A DNA stretch of 64,000 nt from Nocardia uniformis NBRC 13702 (GCF_001613345.1 NZ_BDCE01000087.1:1-64000); one strand, 5' to 3'; counted from the first letter of the stretch, positions 53,084-63,017 are shown. Notes: generated from the sequence alone by a model not told the origin. A program made the numbers and translations.

Positions 53084-54872
53084 GCTGCACCTCCACTGAT
53101 CCGAATTCGACATTGATGGTGAGGTCGAGGACAGGTCCGGTATCCGGGCCGGTGATGCCCTCCCGACAGTTGCTGTCGCCGAAATCGACATTGCAGGTGG
53201 TGTTCACCCGCAGGTCGTCGGGCAGCAGTACCCGCACATCGCCCATCTGGACGTCGACTGTGGTGGCACGGTCCTCGGTCAGTTTCAGGTTGGTCATATC
53301 CAGAGTGCCGGAGCCCAGCGACAGTTGGTACACCGGCTGCAGGTCGGTGGCGGACTGTGCGACCCAGACGCGGTCGCCCATACCGCCGCGGTCGAAGTCG
53401 ATCGGGCCGATCAGCGAGGCCAGCACCACGAATCCGGCCAGCGGAGCCAGGAACACCATGAGTCCGTAGCCGCGTCGCAGGAACGCTCCGACGATCAGGC
53501 CCAGGCCCACCACCGCGAGGGCGGCTGCTCCGATGCGACCGGGGGTCATCCAGTCCACACCCGATGCCGCGGCCGCACCGGCGGCCGCCGCCGCGAGGAT
53601 GGCTAGACCGATGACCATGGGTGTCAATCGGGAGCGTGGGCCTTTCGGCGCGGGCTGTACCGCCACGGCCTGAGATGTGCTGGGCTCGGGGAGGTCCCAG
53701 GCCAACGGCGCTACGCCGAGGGGGTCCCAGCCGGGCGGTGTCGGGCCGAAGTCGGGGGAGACCGGTGCCGGACCGTAGGCGCGTCGGACGGGTTCGGATG
53801 CGAGTGGAATCCGGTGTGGTCCAGGGGTTTCGCTGCCCTTGCGGAGATCGGGTCCCGCCGAACCGGCCCCCGGATCGTTCTCGGGGTTCTCCGGGATGTC
53901 GGCACCCGCACCGGATTCCGAGGGTGAGATCTCGGAATCCTGCTTCAGCGCCGGGGTCGGATTGCCGATCTGTTCTTCGGCATCGCGGGACGGTGAGTCC
54001 TTCGACGCGTCGTCGGGAGTCGAATCCTTGCGTAGGACTACCGATTCCACCACATCGCCTCCGATACGGAGGACTTCGGTCCGTGCCTCAGCGCCGGTGG
54101 GTAGGACTTCGGTGGGTGTGGTATCGCCCTTGGGTAGTACCTCGGTCCGTGCCGCCGCGTCGTCGCCAGGATGCTCCGAAGCCTGTTGCTCCACAGGGGC
54201 TTCCGAACGCAGGACAGCCGTGTCGTGGGCGGCGCGCCGCGCCGGGTCGGGTTCGTAGTGGTCGGGCAGCTGCGTGTACGGACCGTACGGGGAGGTGGTG
54301 CCGGGGTAGCCGGTCCACTGTGGCGCATTGGGCAGGGTGGAGCCCGGGTATCCGATGGTGGCCGGGTAGCCATCCGCCGGGAATCCCGGATCCAGCACGC
54401 CCGCGGGCGGTTCCGGTTGCCGCTGATAGAGCAGCCACCATCCGGCCAGCATGAGCACGAAGCTGATCAGCCCGGATCCGCCGAGCCCCATCCCGACCGG
54501 GCCCGCCGTGGTCACCGCGATACCGAGCGCCACCAGCAGCACAATGGTCTTCGTCGGCGACTGCGAACTACGTCCCTTACCGAACAGCGATTCGGCAGCC
54601 GACGCCTGATCTCCCTGCTGATTCAGCAGCAGCCAACTGGCCAGGTACAGCACAATGCCCGCACCACCGAAGAAGGCCGAGATCACGAACGCGACCCGCA
54701 CCAGAACCGGATCGACGTTGTACCGCCGTCCGAATCCGGCGGCGACACCCGCGATCGGTCCCTGCCGCGGCAATCGCACCGGCCGGGTCTGCCAGAGTTT
54801 GTGTACCTGATCGCCGAAGCTGCCCCGTCCGGCGCCACTGGACCAGTCGCTCGCTGAGTTCATGGCTTCCAT
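53076..54872 (-). CDS. PspC-domain envelope-stress membrane protein with C-terminal LiaF-like domain
   Basis: 598 residues. An N-terminal PspC domain (about 33-85: RPVRLPRQGPIAGVAAGFGRRY) with a membrane helix. A second helix pair follows, then a long Pro/Asp/Ser-rich disordered segment (about 150-400). Three more helices (about 415-505) lead to an exterior beta domain (about 510-598) resembling LiaF/DUF2154 toast-rack folds (DVQMGDVRVLLPDDLRVN). Such proteins signal envelope damage, usually beside a PspC histidine kinase. Here that kinase is at 61640, separated by three genes. ATG at 54863 is an alternative start. Confidence 0.85.
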   Translation of the reverse strand: MEAMNSASDWSSGAGRGSFGDQVHKLWQTRPVRLPRQGPIAGVAAGFGRRYNVDPVLVRVAFVISAFFGGAGIVLYLASWLLLNQQGDQASAAESLFGKGRSSQSPTKTIVLLVALGIAVTTAGPVGMGLGGSGLISFVLMLAGWWLLYQRQPEPPAGVLDPGFPADGYPATIGYPGSTLPNAPQWTGYPGTTSPYGPYTQLPDHYEPDPARRAAHDTAVLRSEAPVEQQASEHPGDDAAARTEVLPKGDTTPTEVLPTGAEARTEVLRIGGDVVESVVLRKDSTPDDASKDSPSRDAEEQIGNPTPALKQDSEISPSESGAGADIPENPENDPGAGSAGPDLRKGSETPGPHRIPLASEPVRRAYGPAPVSPDFGPTPPGWDPLGVAPLAWDLPEPSTSQAVAVQPAPKGPRSRLTPMVIGLAILAAAAAGAAAASGVDWMTPGRIGAAALAVVGLGLIVGAFLRRGYGLMVFLAPLAGFVVLASLIGPIDFDRGGMGDRVWVAQSATDLQPVYQLSLGSGTLDMTNLKLTEDRATTVDVQMGDVRVLLPDDLRVNTTCNVDFGDSNCREGITGPDTGPVLDLTINVEFGSVEVQRG

Positions 54873-54935
54873 GGTCGTCGTGAGCAGGGGGGATGCGCAT
54901 CGGGGGGAACCCTGAAAATGGGCCTGAGGTTGGGG

Positions 54936-57900
54936 TCAGTCGCAGGGCGGGTTGTAGCCGATTCCTGCCGGAAGGTAGCGCTGCCACAGTTCCTCGCTCC
55001 ACCCTCCGCCGGTCACGGCGCAGATTCGGTCGACGGCGCGCTGGACGTCCAAGTCCCACATGCGAAGCCCGCTGTTGGAGTCGCTGCCTATCGCGGACCG
55101 GCCATCCGGGTGCAGCACAACGGTCCGACCGCTCTTACCGGGCTCCACCAGCGGTCCACCCATGCGATGCGGCTGGGCTGGATCAGTGAAATCCCACAGT
55201 TGAACGGTGCCGTCGGTACTGGAGGTCAGCATGGTTCGCCCATCGTCGGTGAAGCCGACCGAATTCACCATCAGGGTGTGTGCGGCGAACGCGTCGCCGA
55301 GCGGGCGCGGTCGCCGAGCATCGCTGATATCCCAGCTGCGTAGCTTTTCATTGACGACTACGACCATGGTGCGTTGATCGGGTGTGATGTGTACGTCGGC
55401 GGTTACCCCGGCGTCGGCTTGCCGCAGCAGATCCGCCAGTTCGACCGGTCGTGCCGGGTCGCTGATGTCCCAGCGGGTGACGACGAGTTCATCGTTGTCG
55501 CCGGGGTTGATTCGCTGCAGAACGGTCAGTGTCTTGTTGTCGGGGCTGATGTCGGCCACCCACGCAAAGGCGGTCCGCATGGTGAGGGTCGACAGCATGG
55601 TCGGGTCGACGCGATCGGTGAGGTCCCAGAGTTCGACCTTGTCATCGGTGGTGATCGCCGCCAATCGCCAATCTCTGCTGAAATACGGCGAACCGGCGTC
55701 TCTGGGCGGCTGTGGCCATCCCGCAACCGACCGGATATCTGCGGGATCGGCTAGATCCAGCACCTGCGTCTCGGCAGGTTTGTAGGTGGTGACCAGCAGG
55801 GTGCGTCCGTCGGGGGACAGCGCCATCGAGTAGAGGTTCGGCGGCATTCGGTACTCCCCGATGGGTTGCGGTCGTCGCCGATCCCGAATGTCCCAGACCG
55901 CGATTCGTCCGGCTATCGACAGGGTCACCATGCGGTCGCCCGAGCTATCGAACTCGTAGGCGATGACCTGCTCGACGTGCGCGGGAAGGACGGACGGCGG
56001 CACCGACCAGGCCAGGAGTTCACCGCTGGAACCGTGGGCGAGCAGCGTGCGACCGTCCTGGGTGAAATGGAGACCCTGGGCTCTGCGAGTACACGGGTAT
56101 GCGGCGACGCGTGATCGACAGGTACCCGCGCGGACCGACAACTGGTCGGTTATGAGGGTCGAATTGGTCGGGTCGGTGACATTCCAGAGGGCGATTCCGC
56201 TGTCGGAGGCTACCGCCAGCGTGCTGCCGTCCGGTGTGAACGCCAGCGATATCACCACATCACCCCCGCCCGCCAATGGTGTTCCCAACTGACGGGGTCG
56301 GGCGGGATCGGTGAGGTCCCACAGTTCGACACTCGCGTCCTTATCGTCGGATGTGAATCTGGCTGCCCTGTTTCTACCGACTGCCAGCACCGTACCCGCG
56401 GGGTTGAAGGCCAAGTCCCTGAAGTGGGCCTCGGCCATGCTCAATCGGTCGACGGTCTTGATCGGGGCCGCGCGATTGGTGATGTCCCACAACTGGATCG
56501 ATTCGGTGAGGCTGTCGCCGTCACGGTCACTGCCGATCGCGAGCAGATTGCCGTTCGCGCTGACCCGAATACTGCCCATGGCTCGGTGTTGTCCCTGCTT
56601 CGGGGGCTCGTCGTGTACCCGATGGAGTGGACCCGGCACCGGTGTGGCGGGATTGCTCACATCCCAGAGCGTGAAGCCCGCGGGTGTCAGCGTCACCAGT
56701 GTCCGGCTGTCGCCTACAAAGGACCCCGTGATCGCCCCTGCTTCGTCCGTCAGACCGGGCAGGCGGGAAATTTCGCGGGGAGTCGCGGGTGAGCTCACAT
56801 CCCACAGCCGGATGTCGGTGTCGGAGCTGGTCATCATCAGGGTGCCGTCGCGATGGAAATCGACCGAGGCGACTGTGTTGATCGCGTTGCCCAGCTGCTG
56901 CGGCTGCTGCGGATCCCGGATATTCCACAGTCGGAGTTCGTTTTTCGTATTGATCGTCGCCAGGACCTCACCGGTCCGGTAAGCCATCTGCCAGACGGAG
57001 TCGTTGAGGCTCGTCGATGCCAGCGGCAGATCTTGGGTCTGTAGCAGCCGGATGCGCACATCGGCATCGTCCGGGCGCAGCCGCTGCGCGACGAGATAAA
57101 GCTGAGCTGCCAGTGAGGGGTCCGCGGCCCGCATCCGATCGGCTTCCTCCAGGATGGCAGCGAAATTCTTGTCGTCGCGCTGCTGCTGGGCAATCTCGTT
57201 CTGGGTGTAGGCGGCGAAGCCGAGGACCAGGAGGACGACACCCAGTACCGCCAATGCGGCTTTGGTGCGGGTGGCGCGGCGGCGCGTGTGTTCCCTGGCT
57301 CGGGTTGATGCGGTGAGGAATTCGCGGGCGAGGTCGCCGACCGGTGGTGGTTCGGCATTGTCGGCGGCGTTCTGGAGGCGGGTGCCGCGGTAGAGCAGCG
57401 ACGAATCACGGTCCTGTGCCGCCCATTCCGCCGCATCGGATTCGAGGCGTTGCCGGACGAGATAGCCGACGCGGTCCTCGTCGATCCAGCCGTGCAGTCG
57501 GGGCCAGGCGCCGAGGACGATTTCGTGGGTGAGGTTGACCGCGTCGGCTTCGAGGGTGATGAGGCGGGTGCGGGAGAGCAGTTCCAGTGCGGCGGTGGCG
57601 TCTTCGGGGGCGGTGGCGCGGCGCAACAGTTCCGTGCGTTCGGCTGGGCGGCGGGTGTCGTGGGAATCCTGGCTCACCGCAACGAGTCCCAGCAGGATGT
57701 CCTTGGCGGCCCGCTGCTGCGGTTCGGTGAGTTCGTTCCAGGCGTGTTCAGCGGTCTCGGCGACGGAGCCGACTACGCCGCCCGCCTTGCGGTAGCCGTC
57801 GACGGTCAGTTTGCGCCCTTCTCGCTGTTGCCAGGTCGCGGCCATGACGTGGGAGAGCAGGGGCAGTGCGCCCGGGTCGTAGCTGCGGGAGTGTCGGCGG

Positions 57901-58976
57901 TCGCCCACGCCGCACAGTTCGGTAATGACGAGTTCTTCCAGGCCGGGCTCGAGTTCCAGGCCCGCGGCCCGTGCCGGTCCCGTAATCGCCTGGGCGAGTT
58001 CATCCATGCGCATGGGGCCGAGTAGGAAGCTGCGGTGTTCGAGGGCCTCTTGGAGGACCGGGTGATTGAGGCAGTGTGCGTAGAAGTCGGCGCGCACCGC
58101 GATGACGACCGCGATGGGGTCGACCGCGCGGCTGGCGCAGCCGTCGAGCACATCGAGGAAATCCTCGACGCTCTCGCCCTCGTTCTCGCAGATGGTGAAG
58201 AGCTCTTCGAACTGGTCCAGGACAATCAGGCGGCGCGGGCGCTCGGGGTGGGGAGCGGGATTGCCCCGACCGGCTTCGTCGTGCGCCGCCTGCTCGTCGC
58301 TGATGGATTCGTCGACCGGATGCCCGACGTGGTCGGCCGCCGATTCCGCCGCCGGTGCCGCCGCGAGCAGGAGCGTCGCCAGTGGACGCGGTCCCGGGGT
58401 GAGGGAAATGACCTCCCAATCCGCCAGGGCGGGGTGGAGTCCGGCGGCGAGCAGTGAGGACTTTCCGGCTCCGGACGCCCCTACCAGGGCGACTATGCCG
58501 GTGGCCTCGCGCACCAGGTCGGTGAGTTCTGTGGTCGCGTGGGCGCGGCCGAAGAACAGATCACGGTTCTCCCCGCGGTAGGAGGTGAGTCCCAGGTAGG
58601 GGCAGGCGGATTCGTCCTCCTCCGGGTTCCAGGTGGTGGCCGCCTGCCAGAGTCGTTGCCACTGCTTGGGTTCGGTCACCGTCCGGGGTAGTGGGGTGCC
58701 GTCCTTGCGCGCCATATCGATGAGGGTGAGAACCACCGGCAGCAGGGATTCGAAGCGGGCGGGGACATTTCGCCCGGCCTTCCAATCGCTGATGCGCTGT
58801 GCGGACGCACCCCCGGCGCGATTGCCGCTGGCGGCGCGCATACGGGTTTCGGCGGCTGCGGCGACTCGCCGGAGCGTCGGATTGCCCGCCGCCTCATACA
58901 GTTCAGCGAATCGCTGTGCGAAAAGGGTTCGGGGGGACCGGATTTCCTGGTCGCCCTCGGTCGCCTCCCCGGTCAC
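54936..58976 (-). CDS. Membrane nSTAND NTPase with WD40 repeats
   Basis: About 1346 residues. An N-terminal helical/HTH-like segment (about 15-90, with RISDWKAGRNVPAR) is followed by the nSTAND1 NTPase domain (about 125-330). Walker A GASGAGKSS is at 166-174 and Walker B LIVLDQFEEL at 250-259, with an acidic insertion (205-245) between them. Winged-helix-like and helical regions reach about 565, then one membrane helix (about 572-590). The last ~700 residues are WD40 repeats with VxLWD/IRLWD endings. STAND proteins act as switches in signalling or immunity; this membrane version is common in actinomycetes and of unknown role. The start GTG at 58976 is uncertain. Confidence 0.85.
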   Translation of the reverse strand: MTGEATEGDQEIRSPRTLFAQRFAELYEAAGNPTLRRVAAAAETRMRAASGNRAGGASAQRISDWKAGRNVPARFESLLPVVLTLIDMARKDGTPLPRTVTEPKQWQRLWQAATTWNPEEDESACPYLGLTSYRGENRDLFFGRAHATTELTDLVREATGIVALVGASGAGKSSLLAAGLHPALADWEVISLTPGPRPLATLLLAAAPAAESAADHVGHPVDESISDEQAAHDEAGRGNPAPHPERPRRLIVLDQFEELFTICENEGESVEDFLDVLDGCASRAVDPIAVVIAVRADFYAHCLNHPVLQEALEHRSFLLGPMRMDELAQAITGPARAAGLELEPGLEELVITELCGVGDRRHSRSYDPGALPLLSHVMAATWQQREGRKLTVDGYRKAGGVVGSVAETAEHAWNELTEPQQRAAKDILLGLVAVSQDSHDTRRPAERTELLRRATAPEDATAALELLSRTRLITLEADAVNLTHEIVLGAWPRLHGWIDEDRVGYLVRQRLESDAAEWAAQDRDSSLLYRGTRLQNAADNAEPPPVGDLAREFLTASTRAREHTRRRATRTKAALAVLGVVLLVLGFAAYTQNEIAQQQRDDKNFAAILEEADRMRAADPSLAAQLYLVAQRLRPDDADVRIRLLQTQDLPLASTSLNDSVWQMAYRTGEVLATINTKNELRLWNIRDPQQPQQLGNAINTVASVDFHRDGTLMMTSSDTDIRLWDVSSPATPREISRLPGLTDEAGAITGSFVGDSRTLVTLTPAGFTLWDVSNPATPVPGPLHRVHDEPPKQGQHRAMGSIRVSANGNLLAIGSDRDGDSLTESIQLWDITNRAAPIKTVDRLSMAEAHFRDLAFNPAGTVLAVGRNRAARFTSDDKDASVELWDLTDPARPRQLGTPLAGGGDVVISLAFTPDGSTLAVASDSGIALWNVTDPTNSTLITDQLSVRAGTCRSRVAAYPCTRRAQGLHFTQDGRTLLAHGSSGELLAWSVPPSVLPAHVEQVIAYEFDSSGDRMVTLSIAGRIAVWDIRDRRRPQPIGEYRMPPNLYSMALSPDGRTLLVTTYKPAETQVLDLADPADIRSVAGWPQPPRDAGSPYFSRDWRLAAITTDDKVELWDLTDRVDPTMLSTLTMRTAFAWVADISPDNKTLTVLQRINPGDNDELVVTRWDISDPARPVELADLLRQADAGVTADVHITPDQRTMVVVVNEKLRSWDISDARRPRPLGDAFAAHTLMVNSVGFTDDGRTMLTSSTDGTVQLWDFTDPAQPHRMGGPLVEPGKSGRTVVLHPDGRSAIGSDSNSGLRMWDLDVQRAVDRICAVTGGGWSEELWQRYLPAGIGYNPPCD

Positions 58977-59104
58977 CGAATGTCCGCCGATGTTCGATTG
59001 TTCCCCACGCCCATAAGGCCAATTTAGCGGGAGCCCAGGGATACTGACGAGGTGGTGGCGGGGGATCGCGCCGCGCCACCACCTCGACCGACCCTGCCGT
59101 CGGA

Positions 59105-59758
59105 TCACAGGATCACCGGGTCGCCCATGACCCAGTCGGCTACATCCGCTTCAGGGGAGCTGGCCTCGATCACCGTGTACGCCTGCACCGTCAGTGGTCC
59201 GCCGCACCCCTCCACCTTCAGACGGTAGTCACGGTTGACGATGTAACCGGTACCGCCGGACGGCAATTCCTTCTCGCCCAACTGAATATCGGTGATGTTG
59301 CCGGGTGTGATGGAGAGGTCGAAGCCGATCCCGCCGCCGATGCTGGGGGTGATGCCCGCGTCCGCATAGGGGGTTACGCCGGTCGACCCGACCCCGACGC
59401 CCACCGAGACATCGGCGTCGATACCGATATGGGCGTCGACGGAGAACGACACATCCAGGTCGACCGCGCAGCCGACGAACCAGCCGGTGCGGATCTTGCC
59501 GGTGCCGCCCTCGACCGTGCCGTAGGAGGTGTTGGTCAGATAGACCTCTCGATTGGTCGGCATATTGTTCAATGGCGCCACATTGTGGAACCAGTTGTCG
59601 GTATGGCCGACGGTCACGCTCATCCCATTGGGGGCGACGGTGCTCTTCTCGTGTGGCGCGAGCCCCCCGCCATGCGCGGTGGCCGCCAGCGGAACGGCGA
59701 GACCGAGGCCGAGGCCGATCGCGGCGACGGCGGTGGCGAGTGCGGATTTGATGTTCAT
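59105..59758 (-). CDS. MspA-family outer-membrane porin
   Basis: 217 residues. Signal peptide (SALATAVAAIGLGLGLAVPLAATAHG) and a mature beta-barrel protein with MspA features: TVAPNGMSVTVGHTDNW, NREVYLTNTSYGTV, a repetitive DVSVGVGVGSTGVTPYADAG loop and a Cys in EGCGGP. MspA-type porins span the mycolate outer membrane, supporting a mycolic-acid actinomycete. ATG preceded by GGGGAGG at 6 bp. An upstream segment can base-pair with this ribosome-binding site (see the regulatory entry). It is co-directional with the nSTAND gene. Confidence 0.92.
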   Translation of the reverse strand: MNIKSALATAVAAIGLGLGLAVPLAATAHGGGLAPHEKSTVAPNGMSVTVGHTDNWFHNVAPLNNMPTNREVYLTNTSYGTVEGGTGKIRTGWFVGCAVDLDVSFSVDAHIGIDADVSVGVGVGSTGVTPYADAGITPSIGGGIGFDLSITPGNITDIQLGEKELPSGGTGYIVNRDYRLKVEGCGGPLTVQAYTVIEASSPEADVADWVMGDPVIL

Positions 59759-60076
59759 CTGGTTCCTCCCCGAACCTGTTGCGTCGCTGGGTAGCCGACG
59801 CTGTGGGCTTGGTTGCCCCAGTTGAAAGGTAGGGATTCGGGGAGGTTCGGTGCCGCCGCGCCTTGGCCGAGGCGATGGTGAAACCGCTGGTGGAGGGTGT
59901 TGGTCTCGGTTATCCGGTCCGGTCGCCGCGGTATCCGGTCCGGCAGCGAGCACAGGTCGGACTCGGGGACCGGTCCGGTCTCGCATCGTCCGGAACGGCA
60001 CGACGTCCGCGCAGGTAGGCCTGCGATTCCTGTCCGGATCGGACGGAATTCCATCGGAGCGGCGTCTGGTTTCCGG
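59759..60076. other. Upstream region of the MspA gene and downstream end of the MFS gene
   Basis: 318 bp with no gene. Besides the stem above, it has three copies of CCGGTCCGG at 59914, 59935 and 59970, the first two 21 bp apart within TATCCGGTCCGG. These could be operator half-sites for the porin gene. Confidence 0.55.
59765..59845 (-). promoter_or_regulatory. Possible ribosome-binding-site-sequestering stem of the MspA mRNA
   Basis: In the leftward transcript, CCTCCCCGAA (59836-59845) can pair perfectly with TTCGGGGAGG (59765-59774), which contains the ribosome-binding site 6 bp before the start. The loop is 61 nt. A translation-controlling structure is possible but not shown. Confidence 0.5.
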
Positions 60077-61333
60077 TCAGGTGTTTCGGCGCGCGGTGAA
60101 CGCGGCGATGGGCACGACCGCCACCGCGAGCACCCCACCGGCGAGGGCGAGGACCGGGTAGCTGGTGGCCGCGACCATCAGCCCCGAGCCCATCCCGCCG
60201 GTGGCTCCGGCAATGGCGATGGAGACATCCACCGTGCCTTGTGTTTTCGCCCGGGTCGCCAGCGGCACGGTATCGGTGATAATCGCCGTTCCCGCGACGA
60301 GGCCGAGGTTCCAACCCAGCCCGAGCAGTGCGAGAGCCAGCGCCAGCACGGCGACGGAATCACTGGGTGCGGTGGCGGCGAGCACCCCGGCGGCCAGCAG
60401 GGTGACCCCGGAGGCGGCGGCGACCGGAAGGCGACCGTAGCGGTCGGCCAGCCAACCGGTCAGGGGTGAGGGCAGATACATGGCTCCGACATGGATGGCG
60501 ATCACCAGTCCGGTGGCGGCGGTGCCGTGGCCGTGATTGTGCATGTGCACCGGTGTCATGGTCATGATCGCCACCATGACCAATTGCGTCAGCGCCATTA
60601 CCAGCCCGCCGACGGCGATGCCTTTCCTGGATTCGGCAACGGGGACACCGGCAGTGGTGTGCGTGACGATCGGATCGGTGTCGCCGAGGGAACGGGCCAG
60701 TAGCAGCGGATCCGGGCGCAGCCATACCGCCAATACGAGCGCCGCCAGGGCGTAGGCGACCGCCGCGAGCATGAACGGCCCGGCCAGATACGGGATACCG
60801 AGAGCTTGGGCCAGCGAGCCGGTGGGTGCGGCCAGGTTCGGGCCGACAACGCCACCGAGGGTGGTGGCGACCAAAACCGTGGACACCGCGCGCCCACGGT
60901 GGGAAGCGGTGGCGAGATCGGCTCCGGCGTAGCGGGCCTGCAGATTGGTGGCGGTGCCCGCCCCGTAGACGAACAGCGTGATGAACAGCAGGACCACATT
61001 GTCCGAGACCGCGGCGACGAGAACGCCGACGCTGCCGATCGCGCCGATGAGATATCCGGTGGCGAGACCGGGGCGGCGACCATACCGCTGCGAGATGCGC
61101 CCGACACCGATGGCGGCGAGCGCGGAGCCCGCGGTGAACAGTGCGCTGGGCAGCCCGGCCATGCTGGTCGAGTCGAGCATGTCCTGTGCCAGCAGTGCCC
61201 CGACGGTGATTCCGGCGGCGAGTCCGGCACCGCTGAGAATCTGCGCGGCGACCAGCACGGTCAGGACGCGGCGCTGCGCCCGCGCGGTATCGGGGAGGTC
61301 GGCGTCGGAGGTGGTGGCGGCAAACCGGGGCAC
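60077..61333 (-). CDS. Major facilitator superfamily transporter
   Basis: 418 residues with about 12 membrane helices. The A-like motif GRISQRYGRRPG lies between helices 2 and 3, and GWLADRYGRLP at the equivalent place in the second half, the MFS duplication. A cytoplasmic loop (about 210-230) separates halves. It resembles multidrug/efflux MFS proteins, but the substrate is not readable from the sequence. A His-rich stretch (HMHNHGHG, about 270) lies near the middle. GTG start; no clear ribosome-binding site. It lies upstream of the MspA gene on the same strand. Confidence 0.9.
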   Translation of the reverse strand: MPRFAATTSDADLPDTARAQRRVLTVLVAAQILSGAGLAAGITVGALLAQDMLDSTSMAGLPSALFTAGSALAAIGVGRISQRYGRRPGLATGYLIGAIGSVGVLVAAVSDNVVLLFITLFVYGAGTATNLQARYAGADLATASHRGRAVSTVLVATTLGGVVGPNLAAPTGSLAQALGIPYLAGPFMLAAVAYALAALVLAVWLRPDPLLLARSLGDTDPIVTHTTAGVPVAESRKGIAVGGLVMALTQLVMVAIMTMTPVHMHNHGHGTAATGLVIAIHVGAMYLPSPLTGWLADRYGRLPVAAASGVTLLAAGVLAATAPSDSVAVLALALALLGLGWNLGLVAGTAIITDTVPLATRAKTQGTVDVSIAIAGATGGMGSGLMVAATSYPVLALAGGVLAVAVVPIAAFTARRNT

Positions 61334-61639
61334 AGGAGGGACTTTCGCTGGGACGGTGGACCCGGCGAGAGCAGATTCCGGGCGCGATCAGTATCCCTCT
61401 TGCCGAACTCGCCGACCGGCCCACCGAAGTCCACGCCACATTCCCGAAATCCGCGCTGTTGCGCACGCGGTCGTCAAGGTACTGCTCGGGCAGCGAGTCG
61501 GGCGGTAGCGAGCAACCCCGATCCCAGCGCCGCACGACGCGGATCGCGCCGGACACATCCTCCGCCCGACCACATCAGGGTGTGACTCCGGGTGTTTCCG
61601 GATGCCGCGGTGCCGGGTGGGCGTGCCAGTATCGAGGGT
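61334..61639. other. Divergent gap between MFS and sensor kinase genes
   Basis: 306 bp presumably containing both promoters. No repeat, RNA gene or clear operator was recognised. Confidence 0.5.
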
Positions 61640-62980
61640 ATGTACCCGTCCGCGCCCCTAGTCGACCCTGCCCAGGGGATGACCGTCACCGGGCATGTGC
61701 CGCGTCTCGTTCGGCGGTCCGGTGGGCGAATTGTCGGCGGGGTGGCGGGCGGGCTCGCCGATCATCTCGGTGTCGACGTCTTCAAGGTGCGGATGGCGTT
61801 CGTCTTCCTGGCCGCGCTGGGGGCCGGGCCCATTGCCTACGGGCTGCTGTGGATTTTCACGCCGGGCGGCCGGGACGCGGAGCGGCCATCGGCGACGGAG
61901 CGGCGGCAGGGGATCGGGCTGGCGCTGCTCGGGTTGGCGCTGTCGGTGGCGATGGCATGGCTGTTCAGTGGTTCCGCCGCGCAGGTGATCGGACCGATCA
62001 TTGTGGTCGCGGTCGGCGCGGCGCTGGTGTGGCGCGAATTCGACGCCGAGGGACCACGATCGGTCTTCGGGCTGCCCGCCAAGGCGTCGGTGGTGACGTG
62101 GGCGCGGATTGTCGGCGGTGCCACATTGATCGTGGTGGGCCTGGGTGTGGTGGTGCTGGCGCGGATCAATCTGAGTTCGCTCGGATCGGCGCTGCTGGCG
62201 GTGGCGGTCACGCTGATCGGTGCCGGACTGTTGACCGTGCCGCTGTGGTTGCGCATGGTGCGGGCATTGAACGATGAACGGTCCGCGCGTATTCGCAATG
62301 AGGAACGCGAGGAAATCGCCTCGCATCTGCACGATTCCGTACTGCAGACCCTCGCCCTGATTCAGCGGCAGGCCGACAATCCGCAGGAGGTGGTGCGGCT
62401 GGCCCGCAGCCAGGAGCGTGAACTGCGCAAATGGCTGTTCGACGACACCGGTCCCGCGCAGTCGAGTCTGGCGGCGGCGCTGCGCACCATTGCCGGTGAG
62501 GTGGAGGACCAGCACGGTGTGAAGGTCACGCCGGTGACCGTCGGCGATGTGTCGATGGATATCGACGACACCGGAAACGGTCTCCCCAAGGAGCATTTCA
62601 CCGCCATCCTGGGCGCGGCGCGGGAGGCGCTGGTGAATGCCGCCAAACATGCGGGCGTGCCGACCATCGACCTGTTCGCCGAGGTCGAACCGCATCAGGT
62701 GAGTGTGTTCGTCCGCGATCGCGGTGCGGGATTCGATCCGGACGCCGTATCGTCGGACCGCCAGGGTCTGGCCAAATCCATTCACGGCCGGATCGAGCGG
62801 CGCGGCGGCACGGTCGAGGTCAAGTCCGCGCCCGGACGCGGTACCGAGGTGCGGATTTTCATGCCGCGCAAGGACAGTGCCGAGGAGCGCCTGGTAGTGC
62901 GGATGGACCAGCCGATGGCGGGCGACGAGCCGACCACCGGGACCGGCGGTGCGCCGGAGGGCCAGGAAGTATCGGGTTAG
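61640..62980 (+). CDS. PspC-domain sensor histidine kinase (HisKA_3 type)
   Basis: 446 residues. A PspC domain (about 21-75: PRLVRRSGGRIVGGVAGGLAD) is followed by three further pairs of hydrophobic helices (about 90-205). The dimerisation/phosphoacceptor region has His231 in EEIASHLHDSVLQTL. The HATPase domain (about 335-420) has REALVNAAKHAG, the N box, and DRGAGFDP. It should autophosphorylate and pass phosphate to the LuxR-type regulator immediately downstream. An alternative start is the ATG at 61679. It likely works with the PspC protein at 53076-54872. Confidence 0.93.
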   Translation: MYPSAPLVDPAQGMTVTGHVPRLVRRSGGRIVGGVAGGLADHLGVDVFKVRMAFVFLAALGAGPIAYGLLWIFTPGGRDAERPSATERRQGIGLALLGLALSVAMAWLFSGSAAQVIGPIIVVAVGAALVWREFDAEGPRSVFGLPAKASVVTWARIVGGATLIVVGLGVVVLARINLSSLGSALLAVAVTLIGAGLLTVPLWLRMVRALNDERSARIRNEEREEIASHLHDSVLQTLALIQRQADNPQEVVRLARSQERELRKWLFDDTGPAQSSLAAALRTIAGEVEDQHGVKVTPVTVGDVSMDIDDTGNGLPKEHFTAILGAAREALVNAAKHAGVPTIDLFAEVEPHQVSVFVRDRGAGFDPDAVSSDRQGLAKSIHGRIERRGGTVEVKSAPGRGTEVRIFMPRKDSAEERLVVRMDQPMAGDEPTTGTGGAPEGQEVSG

Positions 62981-63017
62981 GCTCGGGGTCGGTCTGCCAT
63001 CGAATGAGGAGATATTG

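Noticed and set aside
61334..61639. Search for an RNA gene in the divergent gap
   Set aside because: No cloverleaf, conserved motif or strong stem found.
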